From Immersiella caudata (Eukaryota; Ascomycota; Sordariomycetes; Sordariales; Lasiosphaeriaceae): a stretch of DNA of 64,000 bases. The number at the start of each line of letters is the position of its first letter. The stretch's first letter is position 1. Positions 43,209 to 55,934 of this stretch are shown in pieces. The position numbers and the translations under genes are program-made. The notes under the pieces were generated by a model. It ran no database searches and was not told the DNA's origin. It saw nothing but the letters and a program-made list of their open reading frames with translations. The stretch spans positions 6,014,001 to 6,078,000 of the forward strand of contig JAULSU010000003.1 of the NCBI GenBank assembly GCA_030512335.1. The letters run 5' to 3'.

Positions 43209-45375
43209 ATGGCTGCCGCCTTCCGCCCAGTCAACACACCGTTGACGCCGGCAGACACCATCAAGGAAGACACAGCACCAACAACAGCAACAATAGCGTC
43301 GCCGATGACGCCGAGACGCGAGACGGCCTCTTCGGAACCACCAAAGACGATGGACGACGCAGCGACGCCGACCCGCGCGACCTTTGGCGCCAGTGCATTG
43401 GCATCGCAGAAGCCCCTCCCGACGTCGCCGTTCCCCGAATCCGTCCAAGTGCCCGAAGCCGTCGAACAGAGCAACATCCCTAAGAGGGAGAACTCGCAAC
43501 ACTCGAGGAAGTCGAAGGACTCGGATGACATGGATATGGACGACTCGGAGGGCGAGGGAGTGGCAGGTGATGACGCCGGGTCGGACGATGAGAGCGTCGA
43601 TGCAGACGGTACCAAGTCGAAGAAAAAGAAGTCGCAGCGATTCTACTGCACCGATTACCCCCCATGCAACCTGAGTTTCACCCGAAGCGAACATCTGGCC
43701 CGCCACATCAGGTAAGTCTGGTGCCGGACGAGTCCCCAAGCGAGTCAACATGTCCCTAACGCAGCTCTGCCATAGGAAACACACTGGCGAACGACCATTC
43801 CAATGCCACTGCTCCCGGCGGTTTTCGAGGCTCGACAACTTGAGGCAGCACGCTCAGACGGTGCATGTCAACGAGGACATCCCCATCGACTCGCTGGCGG
43901 CGACCGGGACCCGATTCCAGAGGCAGATAAGGACAGACAGGGTGCGGCAAGCAGGTGGCCGGGCCAGAGCATCGACGGCTGGCAGCGTCGGTCCCGCTCG
44001 AGGGCACTCCAAGTCGCTTTCCACATCCAGCATTGCTTCTGTCAGCTCCATCGGTTCCTATGGCCCCGGCGAGGTCCGTCGACGGCCACCACCGCTTGTC
44101 ATGGCTGCCGATCCCCGGGCCAGGCACTCTCTCGAGTCGTATCGCGGCACCGACGGACAGTACTATCGCCCCCCATCCCCAAGCGACTTTAGCACCCCGA
44201 CGTCGGCGACCTTCTCGACCGGCCAAGGCAGCCCTCGGTGGGGCTCGGGTGTTGCATCGCCTAACTCGTCCCACTCGCGATCCCACAGCATGTACGCGGG
44301 CTCCAGGACCCCCGGTCGGCGTCTCAGCGTCCCCTCTGGCGGCAACCCGTTCCAGTCTCCACACGGAAACAATATGCGGGGACCCCTTTTCGGGTCTTCG
44401 GGTCTCAACGTTCCAAACAGCGGCGCTTATTCTCCGAGCCAAAGCAGCTTGCTCTCATCGCCAACGGTCTCCAACTCGGGCTGGTCGAGGCGCGACTCTA
44501 TCGGGAGCGCCGCTGATGAGGCTTGGAGGCGACGAACTTGGCATCCGGATACGCACAACGGAACGAGTCGGCTGAGCCAGGTCATCACGCCCTCCCAGTT
44601 CCCACCGGCGATGCTCCAACTACCGCTCGCAAACCCGGGAAACCTGCCTCAGCAGACTCTTCGCTTGCCAGGCATCGAGTCCTTTGACCCGATCCCGCAC
44701 CGACCACTGACGCCACCCAGACGCCACCCCTCCCCAATGATGATCGACTCTGAGCACGGCCACCCCCGGCCTCTCCTGCCAAGCGGCGATGCGGCTGGCG
44801 ATAGACGGGACCTTGCGACACAGTGGGACATGGGGCTTCACCGAGGACTCACCCGACTTGACATCAACACGCCGCCGAAGGACAGCGCCGGCGCTTGGGC
44901 CAGCGAAGTCAACCAGGCTGTTCAGGCTCAGGCCGAACAGGCCCGTGTTGCCCCGATGCAGCAGCCCACTGTGCGCTTCGAGACCGAAGTCAAGACGCAG
45001 GCGCCCCAGATCTCGATGCCCCCGTCCACCGGCCCCCCGATGATGGGTAGCCGCCATCACTACACCATGTCGGCACCGTCCATCAGCACCCCACGCGAGT
45101 CGAAGCGGCACGGTTGGTACCACGGACCAGCAGTTACCGTTCACCCTGCAGGCGAAACGATACACGAGGGCCGGGCGCACGTCGATCGCATTGTTCATCC
45201 CAACGTTAGCGCTTTCCAAGGTTTCCCCGCCCGGGAACCACCGCAGTCCATGCACCAACCCACCAGCCACCCCGTTGATAGGATGGAGAGGATCATGGAG
45301 CGTCCTCACCCGGCCAGCAACGCCCGATTGGAGGCTCTTGTCGCCGTCGCCACCAGCGAGGGGACAGCCTACTGA
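43209..45375 (+). CDS. C2H2 zinc-finger transcription factor
   Basis: Exons 43209-43711 and 43776-45375 (64-nt intron, GTAAGT...CATAG) give 700 residues. Two adjacent C2H2 fingers straddle the intron: finger 1 with Cys at about 147 and 153 and His at 166 and 170, linker HTGERPF, finger 2 with Cys at about 178 and 180 and His at 193 and 198. A basic KSKKKKSQR stretch before them is a likely nuclear signal. The N terminus is acidic and Thr/Pro-rich; after the fingers comes a long Ser/Pro-rich disordered region. Finger spacing and the VHVNEDIP tail recall the fungal RfeC/Usv1-like nutrient and stress regulators; that assignment is from memory and tentative. Long promoter DNA upstream fits a developmentally controlled regulator. 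Confidence 0.88.
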
Positions 45376-47384
45376 CAACCTACTGATCCACACGCCGGCC
45401 GATTCGAACACACAACCGGGAGCCGCTTAGGGCCAGGTGTTCCAGACAGTACCAGCTGTCCTTTTGCTTTTCTTTCCTTGGTCAATCTCAACTGATCTGA
45501 TTTTGCGAGGAGTTTCGGACGGGGTATACATGAATTGCTTCATTGCGGGCGGTTGGCACATTGGCATTTTTCCCACAAACGATACCAGTCATTCTGACCA
45601 CCATCTACACTCGCTGCATCACACGGCTTCGGGGGATATACACCAGCACTCGCTGAACTTTCCTTGGCATTGATACCATGTCGACGCACCAGTCCACTCG
45701 CTACCCGCCACCGGCGGTCTCTTGGCGCCCTTTTTCTTGTTTACCTCACTGCTTCACGGATGGAATTTTGGGTAGCACTCTAGAGCTTTGGTTGCCTTTT
45801 TTTTTTTTTGCTTTGGGAAGGCTACGACACGTTATGACTTTTTCTTTTTGGCTCGCGATACTCGGAACGAACGGATCAAGGGGAGTGAGGGATGGGATAG
45901 GGATACTAGGGATACCCGACGGCTTTTGCCCGCTTCTCAGGCGCGAGCATGGAACTTGATGACGACGACGATTCTGGGCATGGGTATTGGTAATGGCTAC
46001 ATGTCTGGAATGGGAGGGATGGGAACATGACGATAACGACGCAATGATATTTATGAAACGAATGGCCAGGAGGGCGGGTGGAGCAACATACGCAACGTAC
46101 CTATCTACTTCACTCAACCTATCCTATCCTACCTATCGATCTATCTACACCCCTTTCCCGTTTTATCACTGATGGGACTCTCTTGTGCTTGTTGCTCCTC
46201 TGTCTGCTGGCCTTGTTTTTGGATGTCTGCTGTCGCCGTTGGATAGGAACGGATCGTCTGACCGGATGCACGGTACGGTTATGGGAACATCTCGGCGGGG
46301 ACAGACAGGAGCAGTTGCCTTGGATCAGACGGTTGGTTGCGCTGCAGATGGGCCGGGTCAGAATTGGCGTACGGGACGGCGACCGGGTACGTGGGATGGT
46401 TGGGAACGCGCTGTTGTGTTAGGTAGCATCCATAGAGTACGAAATCCATCAAGCTCCGGTTCGGTTGTCAGCCCATCAGCTTGCAGGTACGGTGTGATAC
46501 GGCCCGACTTGGCCTTTGTGTGTTTGCGTAAGGTCATCGCAGCAGCAGCGGTGTGCGGCGCAGGTGTGGTGGTATCTCAAATCTGATGGTTTTGTGATCA
46601 TCAGTACATACTCTTCCAGGGGTAACGCTGGTGTCGACGTTGTCGTTGGTTCGTGTGGGCCGGCGCTTCCGAGCGCCCGGCGTCCGGGCGGGAAAATGGA
46701 ACGTGGGCCGGCTGGCACACAGGCATTTCACGGGTTTAGCGAACTTTCGGGCAGGGAGTCTCCGTCCGGATGGTTCGGGATTGGAAGGATTTCGTCAGTC
46801 AGAGTCAGTGAGCGCAGTTGCGTCGCTGCAGATGCGGGCGAACCCTGCGGGTGGCGGGAAACGACCTGCAGTCGATGACCGGAAAAGGGGTTGTCGATCC
46901 GTTGTGCGCTATGCTGGTGGGTTGGTGGAAGTGGACAAGGGGTTGGGCGGTGGGCGCGGGAGGAGGTTGGGGTGCATGGTGTTGGCATGTGAAGGGGTGT
47001 CGCTTGCATCGCATGAATGGACAGATGATCAAGGTCAAGTTGCAAATTATTGTATTCTGAATGCGTTTGTTTTATTTATTTCCTCCAGATGTTTCCTGTT
47101 TATTCGACATGGTATCATCACCTCTGCTTGGATGAACGAGTGATGCAGCCTTCAAAACGCTCAAAAATGTCAGACCGGCCACCCGGTGATAATCCAAATC
47201 TCCGTTTAACGCCGTGCGTCCAGATGACGATGCTGTAGCCAAAAAAAACATGTAAATAAATGCACGCGAGGCGGTGATACCGTCTCTACGAGGTGAGGTC
47301 GTGGTGCTTGTCGCAAATATGGCGAGAAAACAAGTCATGGCTCGGTCCTTCGCCAGATTTTTGTGATGTTGCCTCAACCAGAAC
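45376..47384. other. Convergent 3' flanks, no gene seen
   Basis: Two kilobases between the convergent C2H2 and DUF2434 genes. It has a poly-T run near 45797 and CTAT-rich DNA near 46100-46150, otherwise featureless. It may contain a long 3' UTR or a non-coding transcript. Confidence 0.5.
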
Positions 47385-49179
47385 TCAAACATCCAGCATG
47401 CTCCTAATCTGCTGAGGTGGTGAGTTGATGCTCCCGGTCGTCGAATTTGCGCTCATCTCCCTGTCGAGAGCGTTGGGCCTGCTGTTCCTTTCGACGTATG
47501 GAGGCAACGTCTCAGCGTACGGCGGCGGCCCGTCTATCATCAGCTCTTCCCGTCGTCTTGCAGCGGCGGACGCATCCTGTGTCGAGTTAGAGAACAACAG
47601 GGTTGTGGCGTGCTGCATTACCCGTTCCGACCTCGTTCGCTCGCCTAGGCCATCGTAGCGATTCGCAATGGCTCTTGCCGTGCCGAAATCGCCAGGTGAG
47701 ATTGGGCCGAGGAGGTCAGCCGTCTGCTGAGGGAGAGGACGAGAAGGCAGGCTCCCCATTTCTACGGCATCCGTCGCCGATGGTGGAGGGGCCTCGCTCG
47801 TCGTCGCCAAGGCATCGGCATTCCTTGCTGCTGTGGGTTTTGGCTTGCTTCCCTGAACTTCACGCACGTTGCGTGCTATGCGATCCTGCATGCGTTCGGT
47901 CGGCCCGCCGCCCTCGGCAGCTCGTCTGACCCCCCGCCACCATGATGGCTTGGGTGCGATCCCCAGCTCGGCATCAAGGCCGGCGCCTCGGATCCGGCGT
48001 TGGCGCTTCAGCTCAAGGTCTTCGTTGGGTGTGATGAATCCGTAGACGATCTGGATGTACACTAACAAAAGCGTTGGAACGTAGCCACCAATGAAGATGG
48101 CAGCGTGTAGCCCGTCGACGTTGAGGGGGCTCCAAGCGAACTCCCATGCCACCAGAGCTTGGTACGAAGGGATGGCAGCTGCGATGAAAAGGAGGATGTA
48201 GAATCGCCAGGGGATGAACCGAATGAGTCCCACTGCTTTGTTGAACAGACCCTCGTTGCGCGGGCAGTAGTGTTTGATCGAGTGGCGCAGGTAGAAGAAG
48301 GTGATGAGCCAGCACACGACGAGGCAAAAGGATGCTGCTTTAAAACGGCCATCGGTCGCGGCGGGGATGGCGTCGAGGATGATCTGTTCGGGGTATCGCT
48401 GGCGCTCAATCTGGCCCCAGTTGCGCGGTATGATGAGGAAGAAGTTCTATATTGTGGGTGTCAGTAAGGCTCCTTGAAGTCTGGGAGAGATGGGGAAAAC
48501 AAACCAGCCACCACCAGAAGTAATAGAATATCGGCACCCAGAGCTCGAGGATGGCCCTGCGATCATCCTGTGCCAGACGGAACGGATCTGGGTCGATGTA
48601 CTGTCTTTCCATCCAGCTTCCCCAATGTCTTGCTGCCTCCCAGACCAGCGCCATAGCCCCCATCTGCATCATGTACCAAAAGAAGCTGGTGAGGATGATC
48701 GGCAACTCCGGGAGAAAGTAACGGTCGACGTCGATGCTGGTGAACAGACTGACAATGGCCGTCGCGCACGCAACAAGCGCCCAGTACCACTGCCATCTCC
48801 TCCCAATAGGATAGAAGCGCTTCTCGACTGGGAGATGTAGCTTGCCGTGCTTGTTGAGGACTACGACGGTCAGGCCAAGGCCAATCGTATAGAGAACGGC
48901 GAAGGCGATGCCAATGCTGCCACGCTGGCCGATGGGATGGGTCGGGCGGTAGCACCATGTCTCGTTGATCCAGGTGCCGTTAGGGAGGATCAAGGACGGA
49001 GTGTAGGGCGGGAAGGTGAGGACACACCACGAAGTGTTGGAGATGGTCTGGTTGGTGAAGAGCGTGTAGTTCCAGAACTCGAGCGTTGTCTTGTTGAGGT
49101 GGACCCCCTCGATCAGCGTGTCGCTCGAGTTGTCGCCGACGGGGAAGGGGATGATGTCGCGGGCGGCGAGGAGGGACAT
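47385..49179 (-). CDS. DUF2434 family multi-pass membrane protein
   Basis: Exons 49179-48505 and 48446-47385 (58-nt intron, GTTTGT...TATAG, phase 0) give 578 residues. The ATG at 49179 (MSLLAARDIIPF) is the first Met in this frame. An N-terminal lumenal or extracellular part carries several N-glycosylation sequons (NKT, NYT, NQT, NTS). About seven membrane spans follow, with family landmarks KRFYPIGRRWQWYW, DVDRYFLPELPI, RHWGSWMERQ and FFLIIPRNWGQIERQRYPEQ. The C-terminal 220 residues are cytosolic-looking and Pro/Ser/Thr-rich with PPPYAETLPPY. DUF2434 is a conserved fungal family of unknown function. It shares a 764-bp divergent promoter with COG5. Confidence 0.88.
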
Positions 49180-49943
49180 GGCGATGAGGGCGCGCCGGAG
49201 CGCATGTGGATATCGGTCGACTTCGGTGCTTCGAACTCGGCTTCGTCGTGCAATTGCCAGCGGGCAAGAAATACGGGAGACTCGGCGGCATGCGCTGGGG
49301 CGCCGCAATGGAATAGAGGACGCGTCAACCGGGCCTGTTCTAAGGTCGAAAAACAGTCAACGGGGAGCGCACGACGAGCAGCGCGTTGTCGACTTGACGG
49401 TGGGCTGCGTGGTGTTTATGGGGTCTCGTTCAATGCGCCCCGGCAGCTACGGAAGCACCACATTCCCGCCGCGTTGGAATTGGGGGCAAGGTTTAATCGC
49501 TCACAGCCGTGAGCAGGTTGAAAAGTGGGGACGATTTCCGGCCAGCAAGAAGTGACCTTGGCATCGGGGAGCCTCCTCCGCTCAATCCTCTTGGTTTCAA
49601 GCAAATCGGCCTCGATGCTGACAAAAATTGGACTTGGTATCGAAACTGGTCTGGCAACTTCAACACTCGTTGCTGGGACCAATTTCCCTTCGCAATTTGA
49701 GCTGCTGTCGTCAAGGCTAGAGCGGCTATACGATGTATACGATGACCTCACTGCGGAGGGGAACAAGCCACCGATTGCGGGGCTGCAGAAGCGACCAGCC
49801 ACCCCACAGAATACAGAAGCGAAGCAGGGGAGCTCAATTAAGCTGAATCGCGTCGTGTCCTGGTCGCCTCGCCCCGCCAACGCCCACACCAACCCCTCCC
49901 AAACGTCGAAGCTTGTGCGCACCTCGATGGACGCGGTCCCAAG
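49180..49943. promoter_or_regulatory. Bidirectional promoter region, DUF2434 / COG5
   Basis: The 764 bp between two divergent starts. Open frames here on both strands lack protein character. No specific binding site was identified. Confidence 0.45.
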
Positions 49944-51305
49944 ATGAGCGCTGCCAACGACGACGAGCCATCGTACATCGACTACGAGGCCTTTCTCGAC
50001 CCTACCTTCTCGTCGGCGTCGTTTGCAAACACGCTTGTCCTCTCGACCAACAATCCCAGCGACACACCGCTCGACCTGTCCACTCCACTGTCACGAGTTC
50101 TCTTCGACATCCAAGAGATCGACTCCCACATCGACGTCCTCACCACCCGCTCTGCGCTCCCCCTTCTTGCCCACACCAAAGAGCAAAACGATGCCAGCGG
50201 TCGCATCGTCTCCGAAATCGACACGCAAATCAAAGCGCTGAACGACAGCTACAAGCAACTCGAGAAGGAGGTCATACAAAAACATGCCGAGGCCGAGGAG
50301 GTGCGCCAGGTCGCATCGCGGCTCTGGGAAACCCTTCGTCTAGGTCGCGCCGTCGGGCGCTGTCTCCAGCTCGGCCGCCAGCTCGAAGTCCAACACACCG
50401 AGCTCTCCGGCCCAACGCCCTCCCGAGGGAAAGAAGACCACCGCGCTCTCGTCCGATGCACGCACACGCTCCTCTCCCTCCGCGAACTCCTCTCCTCCGT
50501 CTCGACACCCGGCGCCGAAGGGTTCGGTCTCGACCGCGTCGACGCCATCCGCAGCCTGCGCGAGACCGTCATCGCACCGATTGCCACATCCGTCCGCGAG
50601 ACAGCCGAGCGCATCATCCGCGAATTCTCCGTCGGCTCATCCACCAGCTCGGCGCTCACCTTCGCGCAGTCTGAGGAGTCCAAGGCGCGCACCGTGTCGG
50701 CGCTCGCAACCCTATACCTGCTGTCCCCGACGAACCTCGGGAAGGGCGAAAAATGGACACCGTCGCTGATGCTACAAGCCTTAGAGGTGTATCTCAGGTC
50801 TTCCCTGCAAAGTAGCATCGCAGGTTTATCAAGAGCATTGGGCACACTTCCGAGCTTGGACAGAACACTGGGGGAGGTCAGCGCGAGGTGTCAGAATGTT
50901 GTCGCGCTGGAGGCTGTTCTCGAGGGAACCAAGGCGCCTGCGCACCCGCTGTTGCCGGTCGGGACGAAGGTGGAAAAGAGCGGGAATATGTTGCAGCCAT
51001 TACTGGTGCATCTTGAGACGGGTTCGCTGGCTAGTTATTTCTGGCGCACCATGGCCGGGAATCTCGGGTCGAGGGTGCAGGAGATTGTCAACAAGGGCGG
51101 TGTATCGGCGAGGACCCTCAGATCAAATCGGCAGAACGTGGGCGACGCCATCAGGGACTGCGTGATCAGGGGAAGTAGGCTGCCAAGTGCGGTGGGCGGA
51201 AGTGCGGCCAAGATGAAGGGCAAAGCTGTCGAGGATGCCGAAGAACAGTGGGAGCGGGAGATTGCTGTCATGGTTGGCAGTGTAGTTGGAAATCTGGGGA
51301 GGTGA
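49944..51305 (+). CDS. COG5: Conserved oligomeric Golgi complex subunit 5
   Basis: A single exon of 453 residues starts at the ATG at 49944 in AAGATG context. The N terminus has the conserved fungal COG5 block: DEPSYIDYEAFLDPTFSSAS, then FANTLVLSTNNPSDTPLDL and RVLFDIQEIDSHI. Helical, coiled-coil-prone sequence follows (QIKALNDSYKQLEKEVIQKH) and continues as an all-helical rod through SLRETVIAPIATSVRETAER to the C terminus. COG5 is a lobe B subunit of the COG tether, which captures retrograde vesicles at the Golgi and keeps glycosylation enzymes in place. Length agrees with other filamentous fungal copies. No intron or oddity is seen. Confidence 0.9.
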   Translation: MSAANDDEPSYIDYEAFLDPTFSSASFANTLVLSTNNPSDTPLDLSTPLSRVLFDIQEIDSHIDVLTTRSALPLLAHTKEQNDASGRIVSEIDTQIKALNDSYKQLEKEVIQKHAEAEEVRQVASRLWETLRLGRAVGRCLQLGRQLEVQHTELSGPTPSRGKEDHRALVRCTHTLLSLRELLSSVSTPGAEGFGLDRVDAIRSLRETVIAPIATSVRETAERIIREFSVGSSTSSALTFAQSEESKARTVSALATLYLLSPTNLGKGEKWTPSLMLQALEVYLRSSLQSSIAGLSRALGTLPSLDRTLGEVSARCQNVVALEAVLEGTKAPAHPLLPVGTKVEKSGNMLQPLLVHLETGSLASYFWRTMAGNLGSRVQEIVNKGGVSARTLRSNRQNVGDAIRDCVIRGSRLPSAVGGSAAKMKGKAVEDAEEQWEREIAVMVGSVVGNLGR

Positions 51306-54300
51306 TCTCTCTGGATCTGGAGGCATGGCTAATGCTTTGGCATGTTGCCTGGGTGTCATGTCAGTGCGAGGCTCAGGGGTTATCGGACATTGAGGCTCGC
51401 CGGCCCCTGACTCCACCCCTTTCCACTAACATTGCCAAGACGCCGGCCAGCCGTCCCCTGTTCAGGCTTGGGCAAACACATAGAATTCTAAATGCGTCCC
51501 AGATGCCGAACTCGAACTCAATTCTTTTTCCACTTCTCTTGCTCTCCCCTTTTGACTTGCCACAGAGTGTTCCGATGCCACACACCCCATTCCGTCCGAT
51601 GAGGCAGGGTTACGCTGCGTTCAGACGGCTCCTCGACATCGGACGAGAAGTGAGTCGTCTGGTCTTGAAGAAGGCTCACAAGAGGCGACGAAATGCGACA
51701 AAATACGGATCGTCCGATGGCCTGACGGCGTGTCGTCCCTTCAACACCGGACGAAACTGCCAGCATGTACTAATTGGGCATCGCACTCGTGGCAACGATC
51801 TTAGTTTCCCATTACGCATATCGACGACATCTCTGGATATAATTCCTTGTTGTTCTCCGTTGCTCTTTATATCTTGTTATAACTCTTGAGAGATAACGGT
51901 GAGAATTCGGAACAACTTAGTCACAGATCTCTTGGTGTTTTGAGAATTGTGTTTGGACAGTGCCTGGGTATCTGTTCGACATGGGTTATGGGAGGGACAG
52001 GCCAGTTAGCCACAGCTACACCGCTGCCTTAGTTCAGCACAATGACTCAGGACATCCCGCTTTATTGTACCTCTGACTGAGGTGTGCCGTGATGCTGTTG
52101 TTTCTAATCTAAGGATGTGCCTTAGAGTGGCGGTGTGTCTACACTAGCTCGGGTAGCTAGCCGACTTGCCTGCATGAAAGACGTATCAATCTGTTTCAAG
52201 TCTTGGACCACAATCAAATCGTCAGCTGTGTGAACCTCAATGGTGGAGTCACTGAGTGAAAGAGAAAACGGCTTGAGGGCTACAGATAGCCTCGGTAAAA
52301 AGAACAAGGGTTTCCTTGTGTGTAAAAGCGGCAAAGATGGCGTGTGTTACAGCGTGGCATGCTAAGGCACAGGGAAGCCACGGCTTCCAGGGCAGTACAC
52401 GGTGCACGTTCCGGCATCTGTTTACCAATTCCAGTATTCTGGCACTCCTTTTAGAAGGGTGGAATAGCGGGGTGTGCATCGTTATCGCTCAGTCGTCACA
52501 GCGTACATGAGAGTATCGAACTTCGATATTGTGAAAATGGGCCCTGTGGATCAACGGAAACAGCCAACCAGACGCTGGTACTCATATAAGGCTGATGCAG
52601 CTAGTTCCTACACGAGATGGTCGGCTTCCCATCCACTTGGGAGCCGTCGACTCGTATCCTGTGCCATTGACTCCAGAACATGCCATGCCCGCTTCTGCTA
52701 CATCTCCATCAAGCGTCATGGATGCTGAAGACGAAAGTCTGAGACGTCATTTATCTTATCTGTTTTTGGCCCAACAATCCACTCCAACCTTGCTCGAGAG
52801 GAAAGAGCTGCGGCAATCAAAATGACGAAGTGTAGATGGTGCGTTGTGTCTGCGCGGCAGGGCACATGATCAATGGTTAATGAGAAGAGGATGCTTTAAA
52901 GCTCCCAGTGGCTGAGACCGAGATAAAGTCAATGGCCTTGGGGCCAATCAAGACATAAACATCGACCCCTTAAACCAGAATGGTATTCACAAAGTTTTCT
53001 GCCCCCAATTCCCGTCAGGCAGGTCAAACTGACATCAACCACCGATTAGACAGCAGGCGTTTTTCCCCGCAATTTGAGAATTCCCCTCCCCTGCCGCGAC
53101 AGGCCATACAACCAATGCCACCCCTCCTCCTCTGGTGCTCGACCGATTATAAAGGCCCGGTCAAGCTGGACCAAGCCGCAATATGCACGCAGAGCTTAGG
53201 GAGGACTCCAAGCTCCATTGCTGATACTAAGCATCACGATAAACCGATCCTCTCTTCGTCAAAAGACCTGGGGAGCATGCCGAGACTCCTTGGGCTGGAT
53301 GTCGAGCCTTCCGAAAATGTTTGGCGGTTTCTTTGCGGCCCAGAAGATGGTCTCACCAAACTCCGAATTCGTCTATGTGAGGGAACCGCTCCTCCGTCTC
53401 GTCTCGCAAAACAAGATGTTAACATAACAAGCCTAGGCTGTCAGGTGTACGTCCCTGAGCAGCGAAACTGGACCTCAGAAGCTGAAGGGCTTGTTGGGCC
53501 CCCTGTTGGCGGCTCCGCTGCTGGGACACGAGCTTTCCGTTTGGATGCTTCCTTCCCTTTGCGAAGGACTGGCTCCAGAAACTAAGGGGCGTTCCTGCCT
53601 CCTACCAAACCGACTCGAATTACCCAACATGCCGTTTGAAGAATTTTTTACCCCGCATTCATCTGCGCTTAAGGCCTCGGAGTGGGATCTTTGGGCTGTC
53701 ATTTGAGGTCATACATGCGACGAAACTCCAGTATCGGGAGGATTTCCATCCCCCACCCTCGGGCCTTTAATCCAGTTTTAGCATAGCAGTCGTCCATCCT
53801 AAGCACCCTCTTCTACTGTTGGCCAGTGGGGCTTCATCTCTCCTTTTTGCATCTGTTGCCTCGCGAGGCCCTTCTCGGCGATGCCGATCTGATCTGGTTC
53901 TTGGTCCTAACATTTTCTCAGCTAACGTGACTTCAATTTGAGCTTTCGTCTAGTCTTCATCTTACACGGACTGGTCTTTCTCCCCGCCAGGCTGTCATCT
54001 CAGCTTTCTTTCCTTCATCCAAGCCTTGATAGAAATCTCTTCCCTACGTGAGGCGTCATCTCAGCACGTGAAGCTCCATCCGACCTTCGGTGAGGCCTTT
54101 CCTTCCGTGCGCTGCCCTCTCCACCTCCCTTCCACACCCCCTACCCGCAAGTATTTAACGTCTTCCATCACAATCCTCCATCTCTCCCTTCTTCACCAAA
54201 CCACCTTACCGTCCCCCTGAAGAAGTAAGTAAGCAAACAAGTAAAGGGTTACCTCGCACTTCCTTTCCTCGTTTAACAACTTCCGGGCTTCCGTTTCGCA

Positions 54301-54316
54301 CCTTCCGAGGAGAAAG
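51306..54316. other. 3-kb intergenic region, no convincing gene
   Basis: The longest frame (52980-53585, 201 codons) lacks protein-like conservation and was not called. CT-rich DNA from about 53750 to 54310 is probably the leader of the BTB gene, which has a long pyrimidine tract before its ATG. Confidence 0.5.
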
Positions 54317-55934
54317 ATGCCCTCTGCTCCAGCTCCCCGCTCGCCTACCTCGCTCTCTCCCCAGCCCTTGGCCGCTACCTCTACCCAGCAAACAAACAAC
54401 GTCGAGGCGTTAATCGTCAAAACTGAGCCCCTCAGCGACAACGAAAACGCCTCTCCCGCTTCCACCATGCCCCCCAGCGGCAACGCTTCTCGCCCTGCTG
54501 GTGCCGGTCCCAAGGCCGCCCAGCGCACCGCAACACACCCCAATCCTGGCAGAGGTGGCCGTGGAGGTGCTGCTCGCAGCAGTCTTGGACGTGGTGGTGG
54601 CACTGGCCGTCCGGCCTCGGTCACCCCGGTTGTGGCAGCTATCGCCGTTACCAACCCCACTGAGCCGGCTAAGACGCCCTCGCGCAAGCGGAAGAAGGCC
54701 GTAGAGGAGGCCGACAAGCCCCCGCCTCCCACTGCGAGGCCTTGGGTGGTTGAGAAGGACCATAAGCGTCGCTTCACCAACACCGATCTCACGTAGGTCT
54801 TGAATGCTTGGTGTTGGCGGGCATGATGGATAACAAAGATGCAGTCTCCTGGAATCTGGTGAGTTTGCGGACGCCAAGGTCATCTGCGAGGGCGGCAAGG
54901 AATGGCTGGTTCACAAGACCATCTTGTGCCCGCGTTCCAAGTGGTTTGCTCAAGCCTTGAAGCCGGATGCGGAGGTAAGTTACCCGTGATCTCATTGAGC
55001 TTGAGCTAACGATAGATTCCAGGGCGGCCAGACCAACATCGTCAACCTCCACAAATTGCCCGAGGACCATGTTGAGACCCTGCTCAAGTTCATCTACTCG
55101 GGTTGTAAGTCTTTCCATACCCCTTCAGGTCCCCATTGCTGGCCATTTTCACCCCCCTTGAGGGCCTCTTACTTTCCATTGTTACGCCCTTTCTTTCTTG
55201 AGTACCGCGTGCTGAGATTATTTACAGCGCTTGACATCAACACGTTTGGCCTCGCCAACGGTACTTTCTTCATGTACGCCAGTCTCTTTAACCTAGCCCA
55301 GGCATTCGAACTCGAGAACCTCGCCGATGATGCCCTGTCCCTTCTCGGCCAATTCTGCGACATCAAGCTTAAGTCGCTCTGCAGTCTCGACCCTGTTGAG
55401 CCTGGCCACACCGGTGTCGCGGGTGACGCTAGCGATCCCTCTAGCTATATTGACGATCTCCTGAAGGCCACCTGGAAGGCCTACGAAGTCGACGTTGGCA
55501 ACCACGGAACCGCCCTACAGGCTCTCTTGGCTACGTTCGTCTACGCTGGGCGAAACCGCCTGTTCCAGTGCGAGGGCTTCCGCGAGATCTCGAACACGAT
55601 CCCCATGTTCGGAAATGCCATCTTCAAGTTGATGCTGGGAACAGTCGGCGAGCAGGATCCCAAGTTCGCCCCCAAGCCCGAGGCCGTCCGCGAGGTCAGC
55701 AGCGGCTTGGACCACACGCACAAGAGCCAGCACCCCGATCGCTGCGCCCACTGCCACGGAGTCTTCGACAACAAGACGCTGAAGAAGGGCATGTACAACC
55801 CCTTCGTGGCTGTCGTTCGCCCGTCCACGTACTGCTTGCCGTGTGTCGACAAGAATGCCAACGTCGCCGTCCCTCTCTGGCGCCAGGAGCCGCTCACCAC
55901 CAAGGAGGGCAAGGAGAATCGCGAGAAGGAGTGA
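54317..55934 (+). CDS. BTB/POZ-domain protein with C-terminal Cys4 motif
   Basis: Four exons, 54317-54792, 54845-54974, 55023-55104 and 55228-55934, give 464 residues; donors are GTAGGT, GTAAGT and GTAAGT. The N-terminal 155 residues are disordered, Pro/Thr/Ala-rich, with a PSRKRKK basic patch. The BTB fold starts near residue 160: LLESGEFADAKVICEGG, WLVHKTILCPRSKWF, INLHKLPEDHVETLLKFIYSG-like core. A helical region follows (FMYASLFNLAQAFELENLAD). Near the C terminus two CxxC pairs (about 402/405 and 432/435) could form a zinc knuckle. Fungal BTB proteins may act as cullin-3 adaptors or as dimeric scaffolds; the partner is unknown here. Confidence 0.85.

Noticed and set aside
52980..53585. 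Plus-strand open frame of 201 codons
   Set aside because: No hydrophobic pattern, domain or repeat; no clear promoter or leader; composition like random sequence.
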